From positions 1,006,957 to 1,070,956 of the forward strand of contig JAHFJN010000001.1 in assembly GCA_023245865.1 (NCBI GenBank): 64,000 bases of DNA, in the 5' to 3' direction. Position 1 is the first letter of the stretch. Every line of letters begins with the position of its first letter. The stretch is from Candidatus Peribacteria bacterium (GTDB taxonomy: Bacteria > Patescibacteriota > Gracilibacteria > Peribacterales > Peribacteraceae). The notes below the pieces were generated by a model. The model did not search any database. It saw nothing but the letters and a program-made list of their open reading frames with translations, and was not told where the DNA came from. Positions 34,461 through 42,498 of the stretch are shown piece by piece. Both the position numbers and the translations under genes were made by a program.

Positions 34461-34468
34461 ATCAAGCA

Positions 34469-35596
34469 TCAATTTTTCCCGCTCGCGATTGTCTGGCTCG
34501 GCAGGAGCATCCCACCGAAGTGCTGGACCCAGATACCCGCAGATTCTCCGATGCCGATGTCGCTGTAGTCGGCGTTCAGAATCGCGCTGCGGTGCGCGGG
34601 GGACTGCATCCAGTCGCGGAAGGCTTCGTCGGCGGTTTTTTGTCCGCGTGCCAAGTTTTCCCCGAGTGCGAATCCCTTGAAGCAGTTGCAATCGTGACTG
34701 AGCGAGCGCGTGTAGTAGCCGGTCGCTTGGATCCGATCTTTCAGTGTCTGCCCGTCGGGAGCGGTGTGGCCGAAGAACCCTTCACCTGACATCCTCTCGG
34801 CGTACGTTTGTGCCGATAGTTCGAGTGGCGCGTTATAGATGAGGGGTCGCAGTCCCGCTTCCGCACGGGCGCCGTTCACGAGTGTCACGATGCGCGTGCG
34901 GACTTGCGCAAGTCCTGCCGGCGAGGGAAACGCAGCCTGTGAAGCTGCGGAGGCGGAAGGCGGGGGCGTATCGGAAAAAACAACGTTGGTTCTCCGTGTT
35001 GAGATGATGGTATAGAGCGTCAGTTTTTGTGTCGCTTGCACCGCGGCCAACTGCTGTTCGGCGTCCGCATCTTCCCTCTCCGCACTCACGCGCTGGAGGA
35101 TCTTGATCGCTTCGAATGCTTCGTTTTCATTGAGAACCCGCGAGGGGTCCAGTCGGTGCGGATCTGCGGTCGTGAAGAGATGGTACTGCTGCGCAAGTCC
35201 CGCATACGGCGCCATCCATGAGGTGGGGGGCACGTCGGCAAAGTCATGCGGCAGACGCATCGGTTGATGAAACGTGAGCGTCAGCATCTTCAAAAATTCC
35301 GCGCGTGTGACGAGTTTGTCCGGGCGGAGAGTGCTTCCGACCGGATTCGCGCTGATGATGCCGAACTTTTCGGCGGCGAGCATGTAGGACTCGTACCATG
35401 TCCCGGGGCGGATATCGCTGAATTGACCGTGGTTTTTGACGGCAGGAATGCTCGGGTCACGACTGAGAAGCAGGCTCGTGACCGCCTCCGCGCGCGTGAC
35501 GTACGGGCTTGGGTTTTCGATGATATCAGGCGGCGCATGGTCATGTCCCACCACGAGGGTGACGAGCAAGCTTGCGAGCAGATAGGGGATATTCAT
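34469..35596 (-). CDS. Secreted protein with SLH repeats and CAP (SCP/YkwD) domain
   Basis: 375 residues. Short signal peptide (IPYLLASLLVTLVVG). SLH-type segments follow: YVTRAEAVTSLLLSR, FSDIRPGTWYESYMLAAEKFGI with LRPDKLVTRAEFLKM, and FADVPPTSWMAPYAGLAQQY. After a helical linker the C-terminal CAP domain begins about residue 235 (RIVTLVNGARAEAGLRPLIY), with HTAPDGQTLKDRI, LGENLARGQ, WMQSPAHRSAILN and YSDIGIGES, the hallmark CAP motifs including both His. The role of bacterial CAP proteins is mostly unknown; wall or surface activity is likely. It divides purH from rplO and is divergently transcribed from rplO. Confidence 0.9.
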   Translation of the reverse strand: MNIPYLLASLLVTLVVGHDHAPPDIIENPSPYVTRAEAVTSLLLSRDPSIPAVKNHGQFSDIRPGTWYESYMLAAEKFGIISANPVGSTLRPDKLVTRAEFLKMLTLTFHQPMRLPHDFADVPPTSWMAPYAGLAQQYHLFTTADPHRLDPSRVLNENEAFEAIKILQRVSAEREDADAEQQLAAVQATQKLTLYTIISTRRTNVVFSDTPPPSASAASQAAFPSPAGLAQVRTRIVTLVNGARAEAGLRPLIYNAPLELSAQTYAERMSGEGFFGHTAPDGQTLKDRIQATGYYTRSLSHDCNCFKGFALGENLARGQKTADEAFRDWMQSPAHRSAILNADYSDIGIGESAGIWVQHFGGMLLPSQTIASGKN

Positions 35597-35616
35597 GTAT
35601 GTATGGGCGTAATACT

Positions 35617-35645
35617 ATTATACATTAAATTGATATTATTGGCAA
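35617..35645 (-). promoter_or_regulatory. Promoter of the CAP/SLH-protein gene
   Basis: Minus strand: -35 TTGCCA (35640-35645), 17-bp spacer, -10 TATAAT (35617-35622). A strong consensus match. Confidence 0.7.
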
Positions 35646-35663
35646 TTACAGGCCTTCCAGCTG

Positions 35664-35692
35664 TTGACCTTCTTTCCTGCCCCCCCTACGAT
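35664..35692 (+). promoter_or_regulatory. Promoter of rplO-secY-adk-map
   Basis: -35 TTGACC (35664-35669), 17-bp spacer, -10 TACGAT (35687-35692), with the rplO ATG 12 bases on. It restores transcription of the downstream half of the broken ribosomal operon. Confidence 0.6.
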
Positions 35693-35703
35693 GTCGCTCT
35701 CCT

Positions 35704-36144
35704 ATGCTCCATACCCTAAAGCCAGCCACCGGCGCCACCCACCGACGTAAACGTATTGCGCGCGGCAACAGCGGCCAGGGCGGCACAACCGGCGGCCGCG
35801 GTACCAAAGGGCAACATGCGCGCACGGGCAAAGGACGGCGCTTGGGATTTGAGGGAGGCCAAGTGCCTCTCATTCGCCGTCAACCGAAACTCGGCGGTTT
35901 CACACCTCCCCGTCAAAAAACGTACGAAGTCGTGAACCTCGAGACTCTGGAGCTGCGATTATCCGCGGGTACCTACACCCTCGACGATCTGAAAAAGCAG
36001 GGGATCATTCATGGCAAGCGTCTCGTGAAAATTCTCGGACAAGGGACTCTCACCAAAAAAATGACTCTCCAGGCACACCGTGTGTCGAAGTCCGCAAAAG
36101 CGGCGGTGACGAAAGCGGGAGGAACGATTACATTGGTCAAGTAA
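35704..36144 (+). CDS. rplO: 50S ribosomal protein L15
   Basis: Late 50S assembly protein. 146 residues, normal. Contains the Gly/Arg-rich N-terminal GTKGQHARTGKGRRLGFEGG, PLIRRQPKLGGFTPP and the C-terminal AHRVSKSAKAAVTKAGGTI. secY starts on the next base. rpmD, which normally lies between rpsE and rplO, is missing. Confidence 0.96.
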   Translation: MLHTLKPATGATHRRKRIARGNSGQGGTTGGRGTKGQHARTGKGRRLGFEGGQVPLIRRQPKLGGFTPPRQKTYEVVNLETLELRLSAGTYTLDDLKKQGIIHGKRLVKILGQGTLTKKMTLQAHRVSKSAKAAVTKAGGTITLVK

Positions 36145-37425
36145 ATGTTTCACTATCTGCACCAGATCTGGCATACGAAGGATCTTCGTACAAAGATCCT
36201 CGTCACGCTCGGGCTGCTCGTCGTGTATCGCGTCCTTGCGCACTTGCCGGTACCCGGAACGGATCCCATTGCACTCAAGCAATTTCTCACGAGCAAAGCG
36301 AGCGGCGGCATTCTCGGTGTCTTTGCCTCGCTCACGGGAGGTGCGGTCGACAACTTCTCCGTCGCGATGCTGGGACTCAGCCCCTACATCAATGCATCGA
36401 TCATCATCCAGCTCTGTACCGTAATCTTCCCCAAACTCGAGGCCCTCAGTAAAGAGGGGCAACACGGACAGCAGACCCTCAATCGCTACACGCGTTGGCT
36501 CAGTTTCCCGCTCTGTTTCATTCAGAGTTACGGGTTTCTCATTCTGATCGGCCGCGGCGGCATCAAGCTGATTGATCTCAGTTTCCCGGGTGTGCTGCTT
36601 CCCATGCTTTTTGTGACGGCGGGTTCGATTTTTCTCATGTGGATCGGGGAAATGATCACCGAGAAGGGGATCGGCAACGGTATTTCCATGATCATCTTTG
36701 CCGGCATCGTCGCCAACATTCCCTCGCGCGTGAGTGCGATGTACTTGTCGGGAGACAGTGGGAACACCGGCGCGTTCGTGCTCTTTGCGGTGCTCGCACT
36801 CGTGATGTTGATCGCAGTCGTGCTCTTCACCGACGCGCATCGTTTGATTCCGATCACGTACGCAAACCAAGGCGCAGGGCGCGGCGTGCAGGGGGGGCTG
36901 CCGATCCGCCTCAACCAAGCGGGCATGGTGCCGATCCTGTTTGCGATCTCCCTGATTACGCTCCCCGCGATCATCGCACAGTTCCTCGTAACCGCTCCGC
37001 GCTTCCAAGGGGTCGTGAGCGCGATCAACGCGTACTTCAATTCGCAGAACCCGAGCTACGCGTACATCGTCGCGTACTTTTTGCTCGTGTTGCTCTTCAC
37101 GTTCTTCTACGTCTCGGTGACGTTTAAGCCGACCGATCTTGCAGAGACCATTCAGAAACGCGGGGGATTCATCCCAGGCATGCGTCCCGGTCCGCAGACC
37201 GCGGCACTCCTTGAAAAAGTGAGCAATCGCCTGAACTTGTGGGGGGGCATCTTCCTCGGCATCGTCGCCGTGGTGCCGATCCTCTTCACGAAATTCTCAA
37301 CGCTCGGTTCCCAAAATCTGATCGTGTCGGGCTCCGGACTCATCATCATGGTCGGCGTTGTGATGGAGTTGATTAGACAAGTAAATGCGCAGATGCTCGC
37401 TCACGACTACGATAAGTTAGTCTAA
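36145..37425 (+). CDS. secY: Protein translocase subunit SecY
   Basis: Central channel of the Sec translocon in the cytoplasmic membrane. 426 residues, normal, with ten predicted membrane segments. Signatures: VYRVLAHLPVPGTDP near the start, LGLSPYINASIIIQL (TM2), GIGNGISMIIFAGI, and the C-terminal FIPGMRPGPQTAALLEKV loop and NAQMLAHDYDKLV end. Directly follows rplO and precedes adk by 5 bases, as in the classical spc operon. It would export the giant signal-peptide-bearing proteins of this window. Confidence 0.97.
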   Translation: MFHYLHQIWHTKDLRTKILVTLGLLVVYRVLAHLPVPGTDPIALKQFLTSKASGGILGVFASLTGGAVDNFSVAMLGLSPYINASIIIQLCTVIFPKLEALSKEGQHGQQTLNRYTRWLSFPLCFIQSYGFLILIGRGGIKLIDLSFPGVLLPMLFVTAGSIFLMWIGEMITEKGIGNGISMIIFAGIVANIPSRVSAMYLSGDSGNTGAFVLFAVLALVMLIAVVLFTDAHRLIPITYANQGAGRGVQGGLPIRLNQAGMVPILFAISLITLPAIIAQFLVTAPRFQGVVSAINAYFNSQNPSYAYIVAYFLLVLLFTFFYVSVTFKPTDLAETIQKRGGFIPGMRPGPQTAALLEKVSNRLNLWGGIFLGIVAVVPILFTKFSTLGSQNLIVSGSGLIIMVGVVMELIRQVNAQMLAHDYDKLV

Positions 37426-37430
37426 ACATC

Positions 37431-37994
37431 ATGGACCTCGTACTCTTCGGTATTCAAGGTAGCGGCAAAGGCACGCAGGCGAAGATGCTCGCGAGGGAGT
37501 TCGGCTACGAAATTTTTGAGGCGGGCGGCGCACTGCGCGCGATCGCGGGGAGGGGGACGGAACTCGGCAAGACCGTCGCGAGCTACATTGATCACGGCCA
37601 CTTGGTGCCGTTCGAAATCATCATGCAGGTGGTGCGGGATTGGGTGAGTGCAAAGCCGGCATCACAAAAAATTCTCTTCGATGGGATCCCGCGAGACACC
37701 GATCAGATGCATGCGTTCGATGCTCTGATGCAGGAACTCGGTCGCGAGTTTCGTTGCGTGGAATTGATCGTGAACGAGGAAGCGGCCATCGCACGAATCA
37801 TCAATCGTGCGAAGGAACAGAACCGCGCCGACGACGCGAACGAGGAATTTATTCGCCGACGCATTGCTCTCTTTCACGAAAAAACCCAACCCGTGATCGA
37901 TGCATATAAAAAGGCGGGGAAGGTGACCGAGGTAAGTGGAGAGGCCCGTGAGCAAGAAGTCTACACGCGAATTTTATCATATATTAATATATGA
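37431..37994 (+). CDS. adk: Adenylate kinase, short-LID type
   Basis: Interconverts AMP, ADP and ATP. 187 residues. P-loop GIQGSGKGTQAKML at residues 7-20; AMP-site and lid region FDGIPRDTDQM instead of the usual DGFPRT. The LID is short, with no zinc Cys (RIINRAKEQNRADD), and RRRIALFHEKTQPVIDAYKK follows. The FDGIPRD variation is unusual in the family's otherwise conserved FPR segment. The stop TGA lies inside a 24-bp palindrome that runs up to the map start. Confidence 0.92.
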   Translation: MDLVLFGIQGSGKGTQAKMLAREFGYEIFEAGGALRAIAGRGTELGKTVASYIDHGHLVPFEIIMQVVRDWVSAKPASQKILFDGIPRDTDQMHAFDALMQELGREFRCVELIVNEEAAIARIINRAKEQNRADDANEEFIRRRIALFHEKTQPVIDAYKKAGKVTEVSGEAREQEVYTRILSYINI

Positions 37995-37997
37995 TAA
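37974..37997. repeat. 24-bp perfect palindrome at the adk-map junction
   Basis: TTATCATATATTAATATATGATAA reads the same on both strands, spans the adk stop (37992-37994) and ends one base before the map ATG at 37999. AT-only except two central-flanking C/G pairs. It may be an operator, an internal promoter (TATATT, TATAAT-like boxes) or a hairpin affecting map translation. Confidence 0.7.
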
Positions 37998-37998
37998 G

Positions 37999-38745
37999 AT
38001 GAGCAACTTCCAAATCTTCACCGACGCAGAGATCGCATCTTTCCGCAAAGGAGGAAAAATTTTGCGCGGGTGTCTTGATATGCTCCCTGCACACGTGAGG
38101 GCTGGAGTGACCACCAAGGAATTGGATACGATTGCAGAGGAGTATATTCGCGAGCACGGGGGCAGGCCCGCCTTCAAGGGCTACCACAATTTTCCGGCGA
38201 CGCTCTGTACTTCTGTGAACAATGAATGCGTGCATGGTATTCCGGGGCCACGGGTCCTGAAAGACGGTGACATCATCAAGCTCGATTGCGGGGTGATCTA
38301 CGACGGTCTCTACACCGATGCATGCGTCACCGTTCCGGTTGGAAACATTTCCTCCGAAGCAGAAAATTTACTCCATGTTACAAAGCGTGCGCTCGATGCC
38401 GCGGTCGCTTTCCTCCGTGCCGGTGTGCGGGTGGGGGATCTCAGCAGCTTGATTCAGAAGATTGTGGAGGCTGGCGAATGCAAGCCTGTGCGATCGCTCA
38501 CCGGCCACGGCCTCGGGCGCGATCTTCATCAATTTCCCGATATTCCGAACTTCGGAAAATCCGGTACGGGGCCGATCTTCCCGGCACGAACGGTCGTCGC
38601 GGTGGAGCCGATTGTTTCGATCAGTGCCAGTGATGTTGAAACCACGCCTGATGCCTGGACGCTTGTGACAGTGGATCGCAGCTTGGCGGCACACTTTGAG
38701 CATACGGTACTGGTGATGGAGGAGGGGTGTGAGGTGCTTGCATAA
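37999..38745 (+). CDS. map: Methionine aminopeptidase, type I
   Basis: Removes N-terminal Met from new proteins. 248 residues from the ATG at 37999, which begins the conserved IFTDAEIASFRKGGKIL; the frame is open upstream only into adk. Metal ligands are in place: DCGVIYDGLYTDACVT (two Asp), GHGLGRDLHQFP (His), VVAVEPIVS (Glu) and the final Glu in HFEHTVLVMEEG. NNECVHGIPG holds the substrate His. It follows adk in the usual order. Confidence 0.95.
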   Translation: MSNFQIFTDAEIASFRKGGKILRGCLDMLPAHVRAGVTTKELDTIAEEYIREHGGRPAFKGYHNFPATLCTSVNNECVHGIPGPRVLKDGDIIKLDCGVIYDGLYTDACVTVPVGNISSEAENLLHVTKRALDAAVAFLRAGVRVGDLSSLIQKIVEAGECKPVRSLTGHGLGRDLHQFPDIPNFGKSGTGPIFPARTVVAVEPIVSISASDVETTPDAWTLVTVDRSLAAHFEHTVLVMEEGCEVLA

Positions 38746-38954
38746 ATACGTGGCTACGCCGCGCAGGTTTCCACTTTCTTTTCTGTGCAAAAAGAAAGTG
38801 GCAAAGAAAGTGCACCGCCGCCAATCCTCCTCCGCCCGCCCTGTCATTCCTCACAGACGCCTCCAGGGCTTCGGCGTCTGTTTCGTCATGTTGCTTCGCA
38901 AACACAGGGCTTCCCCTTCACCCCCCGTGGCGGCGGGCTCCTCCACGAACATCT
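38746..38954. other. Intergenic repeat region after map
   Basis: No gene is supported. It contains the CTTTCTT hairpin element (copy 2 at 38772-38800), then GCACCGCCGCC and GC-rich sequence, and a small hairpin GACGCC...GGCGTC near 38858-38880. The layout resembles 7690-7780. Confidence 0.6.
38772..38800. repeat. CTTTCTT hairpin repeat, copy 2
   Basis: Perfect 11-bp inverted repeat CACTTTCTTTT/AAAAGAAAGTG with loop CTGTGCA, followed by GCAAAGAAAGTGCACCGCC. Same design as 7692-7718, with the stem sequence changed on both sides, so base pairing is conserved. Confidence 0.7.
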
Positions 38955-39275
38955 TCAACTTGTTCGAAGTCTCCGATGTTTGTGCACGAGTGGCGAGGTG
39001 AGGTGTTTGATGGAGCGGCGGATTTTTTTGCTGTCACGCTTGCAATCGAGGATGACATCTTTCAGTGCATAGAACCCCCAGACGAGGTTCAAGATGACAA
39101 ACGGCCACGCGTGGCCGACGGTTGCATTGATGACGAGCAAGCTGGATCCGATGAAGTTCAGAAGATCGTACAGAAGGTCATCGGGCGAGAGTTTGTGGTT
39201 GCCGACCAAAATGAACGCACCGAGGATCAAAATCATGCCGATCACGCCGATTGCCAAGTTCAGGGAGATGTCCAT
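38955..39275 (-). CDS. Small membrane protein, CBU_0592-like
   Basis: 106 residues with three predicted membrane segments (LNLAIGVIGMILILGAFILV, LLNFIGSSLLVINAT, AWPFVILNLVWGFYALKDV) and a basic C-terminus. This matches from memory the CBU_0592-type family, small integral membrane proteins of unknown function. Its promoter is clear. It is inserted between map and infA on the opposite strand, a further interruption of the ribosomal cluster. Confidence 0.7.
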   Translation of the reverse strand: MDISLNLAIGVIGMILILGAFILVGNHKLSPDDLLYDLLNFIGSSLLVINATVGHAWPFVILNLVWGFYALKDVILDCKRDSKKIRRSIKHLTSPLVHKHRRLRTS

Positions 39276-39300
39276 AAAGGGGATATTGGTATGTAATAAT

Positions 39301-39329
39301 ATTATATACTAATTTACTATTCCTGCAAC
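39301..39329 (-). promoter_or_regulatory. Promoter of the small membrane protein gene
   Basis: Minus strand: -10 TATAAT (39301-39306), 17-bp spacer, -35 GTTGCA (39324-39329). Confidence 0.5.
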
Positions 39330-39436
39330 ACAATTTATCACTTCTCCCTCCAATTCCAGCTCTCAGGCTTGCTGGAGGCCGATTTGCTCTGTAGGATGCC
39401 TCGGCTTTTTCGGTTCATTTCCTTTTGCTTGCTTCT

Positions 39437-39745
39437 GTGTCTAAAGATGTCATAGAGCTCATCGGTCTGGTAGTGGAAACGTTTCCCAATGCCACCTTCC
39501 ACGTCAAGATTTTGAGTCCGCAAGCCAAAGATCACGAACTGCTCTGCCACCTCGCCGGACGCATGCGGGTCAACCGCGTCCATATCCTGCCCGGTGACAA
39601 AGTCCGTATCGAAATGACGCCGTATGATTTACAGAAAGGCCGGATCACGTACCGCTTCCGCTCCGATCAGAAGTTCGCGGAGGACGGCACACCCATCCAA
39701 ACCGGTCCTTCCACCCCTCCACCTCCCTCCCGTCGCCGTTCATGA
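39437..39745 (+). CDS. infA: Translation initiation factor IF-1 with extended C-terminus
   Basis: Binds the 30S A site during initiation. 102 residues from the GTG at 39437, giving the usual start [13 protein letters not shown]; a TTG at 39425 is the alternative. Core OB-fold motifs: [29 protein letters not shown], and the C-terminal [15 protein letters not shown]. About 27 extra Pro/Ser/Arg residues follow the normal end. Overlaps rpmJ by ATGA (39742-39745). Upstream 39330-39436 shows no strong promoter. Confidence 0.92.
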   Translation: MSKDVIELIGLVVETFPNATFHVKILSPQAKDHELLCHLAGRMRVNRVHILPGDKVRIEMTPYDLQKGRITYRFRSDQKFAEDGTPIQTGPSTPPPPSRRRS

Positions 39746-39873
39746 AAGTGCGCGCCTCCGTCAAACCCATCTGCAAAGACTGCTTCGTCTTCAAACGACG
39801 TGACGGCCGCGGTCGCAGAGTGGTCCGGATCGGCTGCAAGAAAAATCCCAAGCACAAGCAACGCCAAGGCTAA
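39742..39873 (+). CDS. rpmJ: 50S ribosomal protein L36
   Basis: Tiny zinc-ribbon protein of the 50S. 43 residues: [18 protein letters not shown], then [19 protein letters not shown]. The zinc ligands C-x2-C, a later Cys and His are all present. Its ATG overlaps the infA stop, the standard infA-rpmJ-rpsM order. Confidence 0.95.
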   Translation: MKVRASVKPICKDCFVFKRRDGRGRRVVRIGCKKNPKHKQRQG

Positions 39874-39903
39874 TCCTCTGAATCTTCTTTATCTTCTCAT
39901 CTT

Positions 39904-40284
39904 ATGGTTCGTATCTCCGGTGTCGTCCTCCCGGCTCACAAGCACATCGGCATCGCGCTGACTGCCATCAAGGGCATCGGCCGCCCGCTTGCGCGCAGAA
40001 TTTGCGGGGAACTCAAGATCGATACCTTCGTGAAGGCGGAGTCTCTCAATGAAGAGCAGGAGGCGCGACTGCGCAGCCGCGTAGAGAAAGAGCTCACGGA
40101 GGGAGAACTCATCCGCAAGGTCAGCCTCGACATCAAGCGTCTCCAGGACATCGGCACGTGGCGGGGGATGCGTCACCGCAAGAAATTGCCGGTGCGCGGG
40201 CAGACGAGCCGCCGCAACGCGCGCACGAAGCGCGGCAAGAAGAAGACCGGACTCTCCGGCCGCACGACACTGACGAAGACGTAA
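39904..40284 (+). CDS. rpsM: 30S ribosomal protein S13
   Basis: 30S head protein contacting L5 and tRNA. 126 residues, normal. Starts [20 protein letters not shown]; contains [11 protein letters not shown], and the C-terminal [20 protein letters not shown] and [13 protein letters not shown] signatures. First gene of the alpha-operon group. Confidence 0.96.
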   Translation: MVRISGVVLPAHKHIGIALTAIKGIGRPLARRICGELKIDTFVKAESLNEEQEARLRSRVEKELTEGELIRKVSLDIKRLQDIGTWRGMRHRKKLPVRGQTSRRNARTKRGKKKTGLSGRTTLTKT

Positions 40285-40372
40285 TCGTTCCTCGTTTCTT
40301 CGTTCCTTGTTTCTCGATTTTTCCCACAACGAGCAACGCGCAACGAGTCGCAAGCAACCATTCCTCCCTCCC
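40285..40372. repeat. Degenerate CGTTTCTTCGTTCCTTG / CGAGCAACGCGCAACGAG spacer repeat
   Basis: The rpsM-rpsK spacer is made of short near-repeats: TCGTTCC, TCGTTTCT, TCGTTCCTTG, TTTCTCG, then CAACGAGCAACGCGCAACGAG. They are the same words that are inserted in the pseudouridine synthase gene (8219-8286) and tpiA (58672-58733). Confidence 0.7.
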
Positions 40373-40798
40373 ATGGCCGACGCCACCATCCCCACCACCG
40401 AGGCCCCCGCAAAACCGCAACCGAAAGTGCGTAAGAAGCGCGTGAAGCGCACGGTCCCGCATGCGCGGGCCTGCATCCACGCCGGGGACAATAACACCAT
40501 TGTGACCATCACCGACCTTGAGGGAAACACGCTCGCGTGGTCGAGCTCCGGGTCGTCTGGCTTTGAAGGCACGCGCAAGTCCACTCCCTACTCGGCGAAA
40601 GTCGCGGCGGAGAACGTCGTCACAAAAGCGGCAAGCTTCGGTATCGAATCGGTCACCGTCGAAGTGAAAGGTATCGGACCGGGCAGAGAGCAGGCGATCC
40701 GCGGACTGCAGGGGGCGGGACTCAATCTCAACGCCATCATCGATGTTACTGCCATTCCGCACGGCGGATGCCGCAGGTCGCGTCGCAGGCGCGTCTAA
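40373..40798 (+). CDS. rpsK: 30S ribosomal protein S11
   Basis: Platform protein of the 30S. 141 residues from the ATG at 40373; the frame extends upstream only into the repeat spacer. A basic N-terminal tail is followed by [37 protein letters not shown] and the conserved end [17 protein letters not shown] (canonical form PHNGCRPPKRRRV). Confidence 0.95.
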   Translation: MADATIPTTEAPAKPQPKVRKKRVKRTVPHARACIHAGDNNTIVTITDLEGNTLAWSSSGSSGFEGTRKSTPYSAKVAAENVVTKAASFGIESVTVEVKGIGPGREQAIRGLQGAGLNLNAIIDVTAIPHGGCRRSRRRRV

Positions 40799-40843
40799 TC
40801 CTCTGACTCCTCTTATTCTTCTGGTTCTTCTTATTCCTCACTC
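40797..40843. repeat. Pyrimidine-rich spacer string TCCTCTTATTCTTC
   Basis: AATCCTCTGACTCCTCTTATTCTTCTGGTTCTTCTTATTCCTC. Similar strings fill the spacers at 24964-24981, 26133-26168, 26955-26990, 31644-31666 and 39874-39903, all on the coding strand before a start codon. Confidence 0.5.
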
Positions 40844-41461
40844 ATGCGTTACACAGGTCCCAAAGCACGGCGCGCACGCAGACAGGGCATGAACCTGTAT
40901 GCGTCCGATAAGTACGATAAAATTTTGCAGCGCAAACCCTACGGTCCGGGCAAGAGCCCCAAGACCCGCAGCGGCCGCGACTCTGAATATGCCAAGCAGC
41001 TGAAGGAAAAACAGAAGGCGAAGGATATCTACGGCCTCAGTGAGAAACAGTTTCGCAATATGTACAAGGAAGCGGTGAAGACAAAAGGACAGACGGGTGA
41101 CATGTTGAAGAGACTCCTCGAGCAGCGTCTGGATAATCTGATCTATCGTGCGGGATTCGCAATGACACGCATGCAGTCGCGCCAGTTTGCGGGACATGGA
41201 CTCTTTCTCGTCGATGGGCAGCGCGTGACGATTCCGTCGTTCCGCGTGAGCGCGGGCAACGTCATTACCGTGCGCAGTCAGGCGAAGGATTCCCCCGTGT
41301 TCACGGCGATCCGTGAGCGGCACGAGAAATACTTGCCGCCCAAGTGGCTCAAGGTCAACAGCGACGCCCTGCAGGTGGAAGTGGCCACGCTGCCGGAGCC
41401 AAACGAAGCCGAACAAGCGGTCGACATGCGTTTGGTCGTCGAATTTTACTCACGCACGTAA
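40844..41461 (+). CDS. rpsD: 30S ribosomal protein S4
   Basis: 16S rRNA nucleation protein and in many bacteria the alpha-operon regulator. 205 residues, normal. Starts MRYTGPKARRARRQGMNLY; S4 domain with LEQRLDNLIYRAGFAMTRMQ, QSRQFAGHGLFLVDGQRV and the C-terminal VDMRLVVEFYSR. Standard position before rpoA. No zinc Cys cluster. Confidence 0.96.
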   Translation: MRYTGPKARRARRQGMNLYASDKYDKILQRKPYGPGKSPKTRSGRDSEYAKQLKEKQKAKDIYGLSEKQFRNMYKEAVKTKGQTGDMLKRLLEQRLDNLIYRAGFAMTRMQSRQFAGHGLFLVDGQRVTIPSFRVSAGNVITVRSQAKDSPVFTAIRERHEKYLPPKWLKVNSDALQVEVATLPEPNEAEQAVDMRLVVEFYSRT

Positions 41462-41487
41462 TTTTTTTCTCTCTTCCTCATCCTTCT

Positions 41488-42483
41488 ATGCATATCATTC
41501 AGGAAGAAATCGGTCTGCCCGTCTTTGGATCCCAGAAGGGGTCGAAGGGGGACGATTCGCACAAGATCTTCGCGATCTCCCCGCTGCCGCCGGGATTCGC
41601 TCTGACGCTCGGCAATGCCTTGCGACGGGTGTTGCTCAGCAGCCTCCCCGGCGCCGCCGTGAGTTCCATTCGTCTCCAAGGAGTGCAGCACGAGTACTCA
41701 ACCATCAAAGGAGTCACGGAGTCCGTGGTCGACATCATGCTCAATCTCAAGGAGCTGAAACTGCGCAAGCACAACAAAGATTCCGAAACGATCACCCTCG
41801 ACGTGAAGGGGCCCAAAGAAGTGACGGCGAAGGATCTCAAGGTCACGTCCGACATCGAAGTGCTGAACCCCGATCTCGTCCTCTTCACGGTGGAGAAGGG
41901 CGGGTCGGTCAGCATGCAGCTGAACGTAGAGAAGGGCGTCGGGTTCGATCCCGCCGCGGAGCGCAACAAAAAGCATCATGAGCCGGGTCTCATCTACATC
42001 GATGCGGTCTACAGTCCCGTGCAGAAGGTGCGGTTCGAAGTCGAAGCCTCGCGCGTCGGTCAGCGCACCAACCTCGAAAAACTCGTCGTCGAAGTGATGA
42101 CGAACGGATCGCTCACCGCCGACGAGGCGATGCAGTTCGCGTCGCAACTCCTCCAGAGTTATTTCAAATATTTCGGCTCCGACCAGAAGACCGTGGAACC
42201 CGAATTCATGGCGGACTTCTCGCGCGTCAGTGCCGCGCAGATGGAAGAAGTGGGGAGCGTTGCTCCCATCAAAGAAAGTTACACCCCGATCGAAATTCTC
42301 AATCTCTCGCCGCGCACCTTGAACGCGCTCATCAACGCCGGGGTCGGCAGTATCGAGCAGCTCACGAAGTGCACGGAGTCGATCCTCAGTAACTTTCGGG
42401 GCTTTGGGGCCAAGGCGCTCGATGAGGTCAAAGAAACTCTCGCGACCCGCAGCCTCACCCTTTCCAGCGAATCAGAAGAGTAA
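41488..42483 (+). CDS. rpoA: RNA polymerase alpha subunit
   Basis: Assembles the polymerase and contacts upstream DNA or activators. 331 residues from the ATG at 41488, normal; the frame is open upstream only inside rpsD. N-terminal domain: ISPLPPGFALTLGNALRRVLLSSLPG, RLQGVQHEYSTIKGV, VTADDLK-like DVKGPKEVTAKDLK. C-terminal domain: PIEILNLSPRTLNALINAGV and FRGFGAKALDEVKETL. Between rpsD and rplQ as usual. Confidence 0.97.
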   Translation: MHIIQEEIGLPVFGSQKGSKGDDSHKIFAISPLPPGFALTLGNALRRVLLSSLPGAAVSSIRLQGVQHEYSTIKGVTESVVDIMLNLKELKLRKHNKDSETITLDVKGPKEVTAKDLKVTSDIEVLNPDLVLFTVEKGGSVSMQLNVEKGVGFDPAAERNKKHHEPGLIYIDAVYSPVQKVRFEVEASRVGQRTNLEKLVVEVMTNGSLTADEAMQFASQLLQSYFKYFGSDQKTVEPEFMADFSRVSAAQMEEVGSVAPIKESYTPIEILNLSPRTLNALINAGVGSIEQLTKCTESILSNFRGFGAKALDEVKETLATRSLTLSSESEE

Positions 42484-42498
42484 TACACTGCCCTTCCC

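Noticed and set aside
35959..37008. 349-codon minus-strand frame opposite rplO/secY
   Set aside because: Antisense shadow; His/Asp/Glu-rich with no domain.
37431..37994. UGA recoded to glycine (code 25)
   Set aside because: UGA ends adk, rpsQ and rplN exactly at normal protein lengths.
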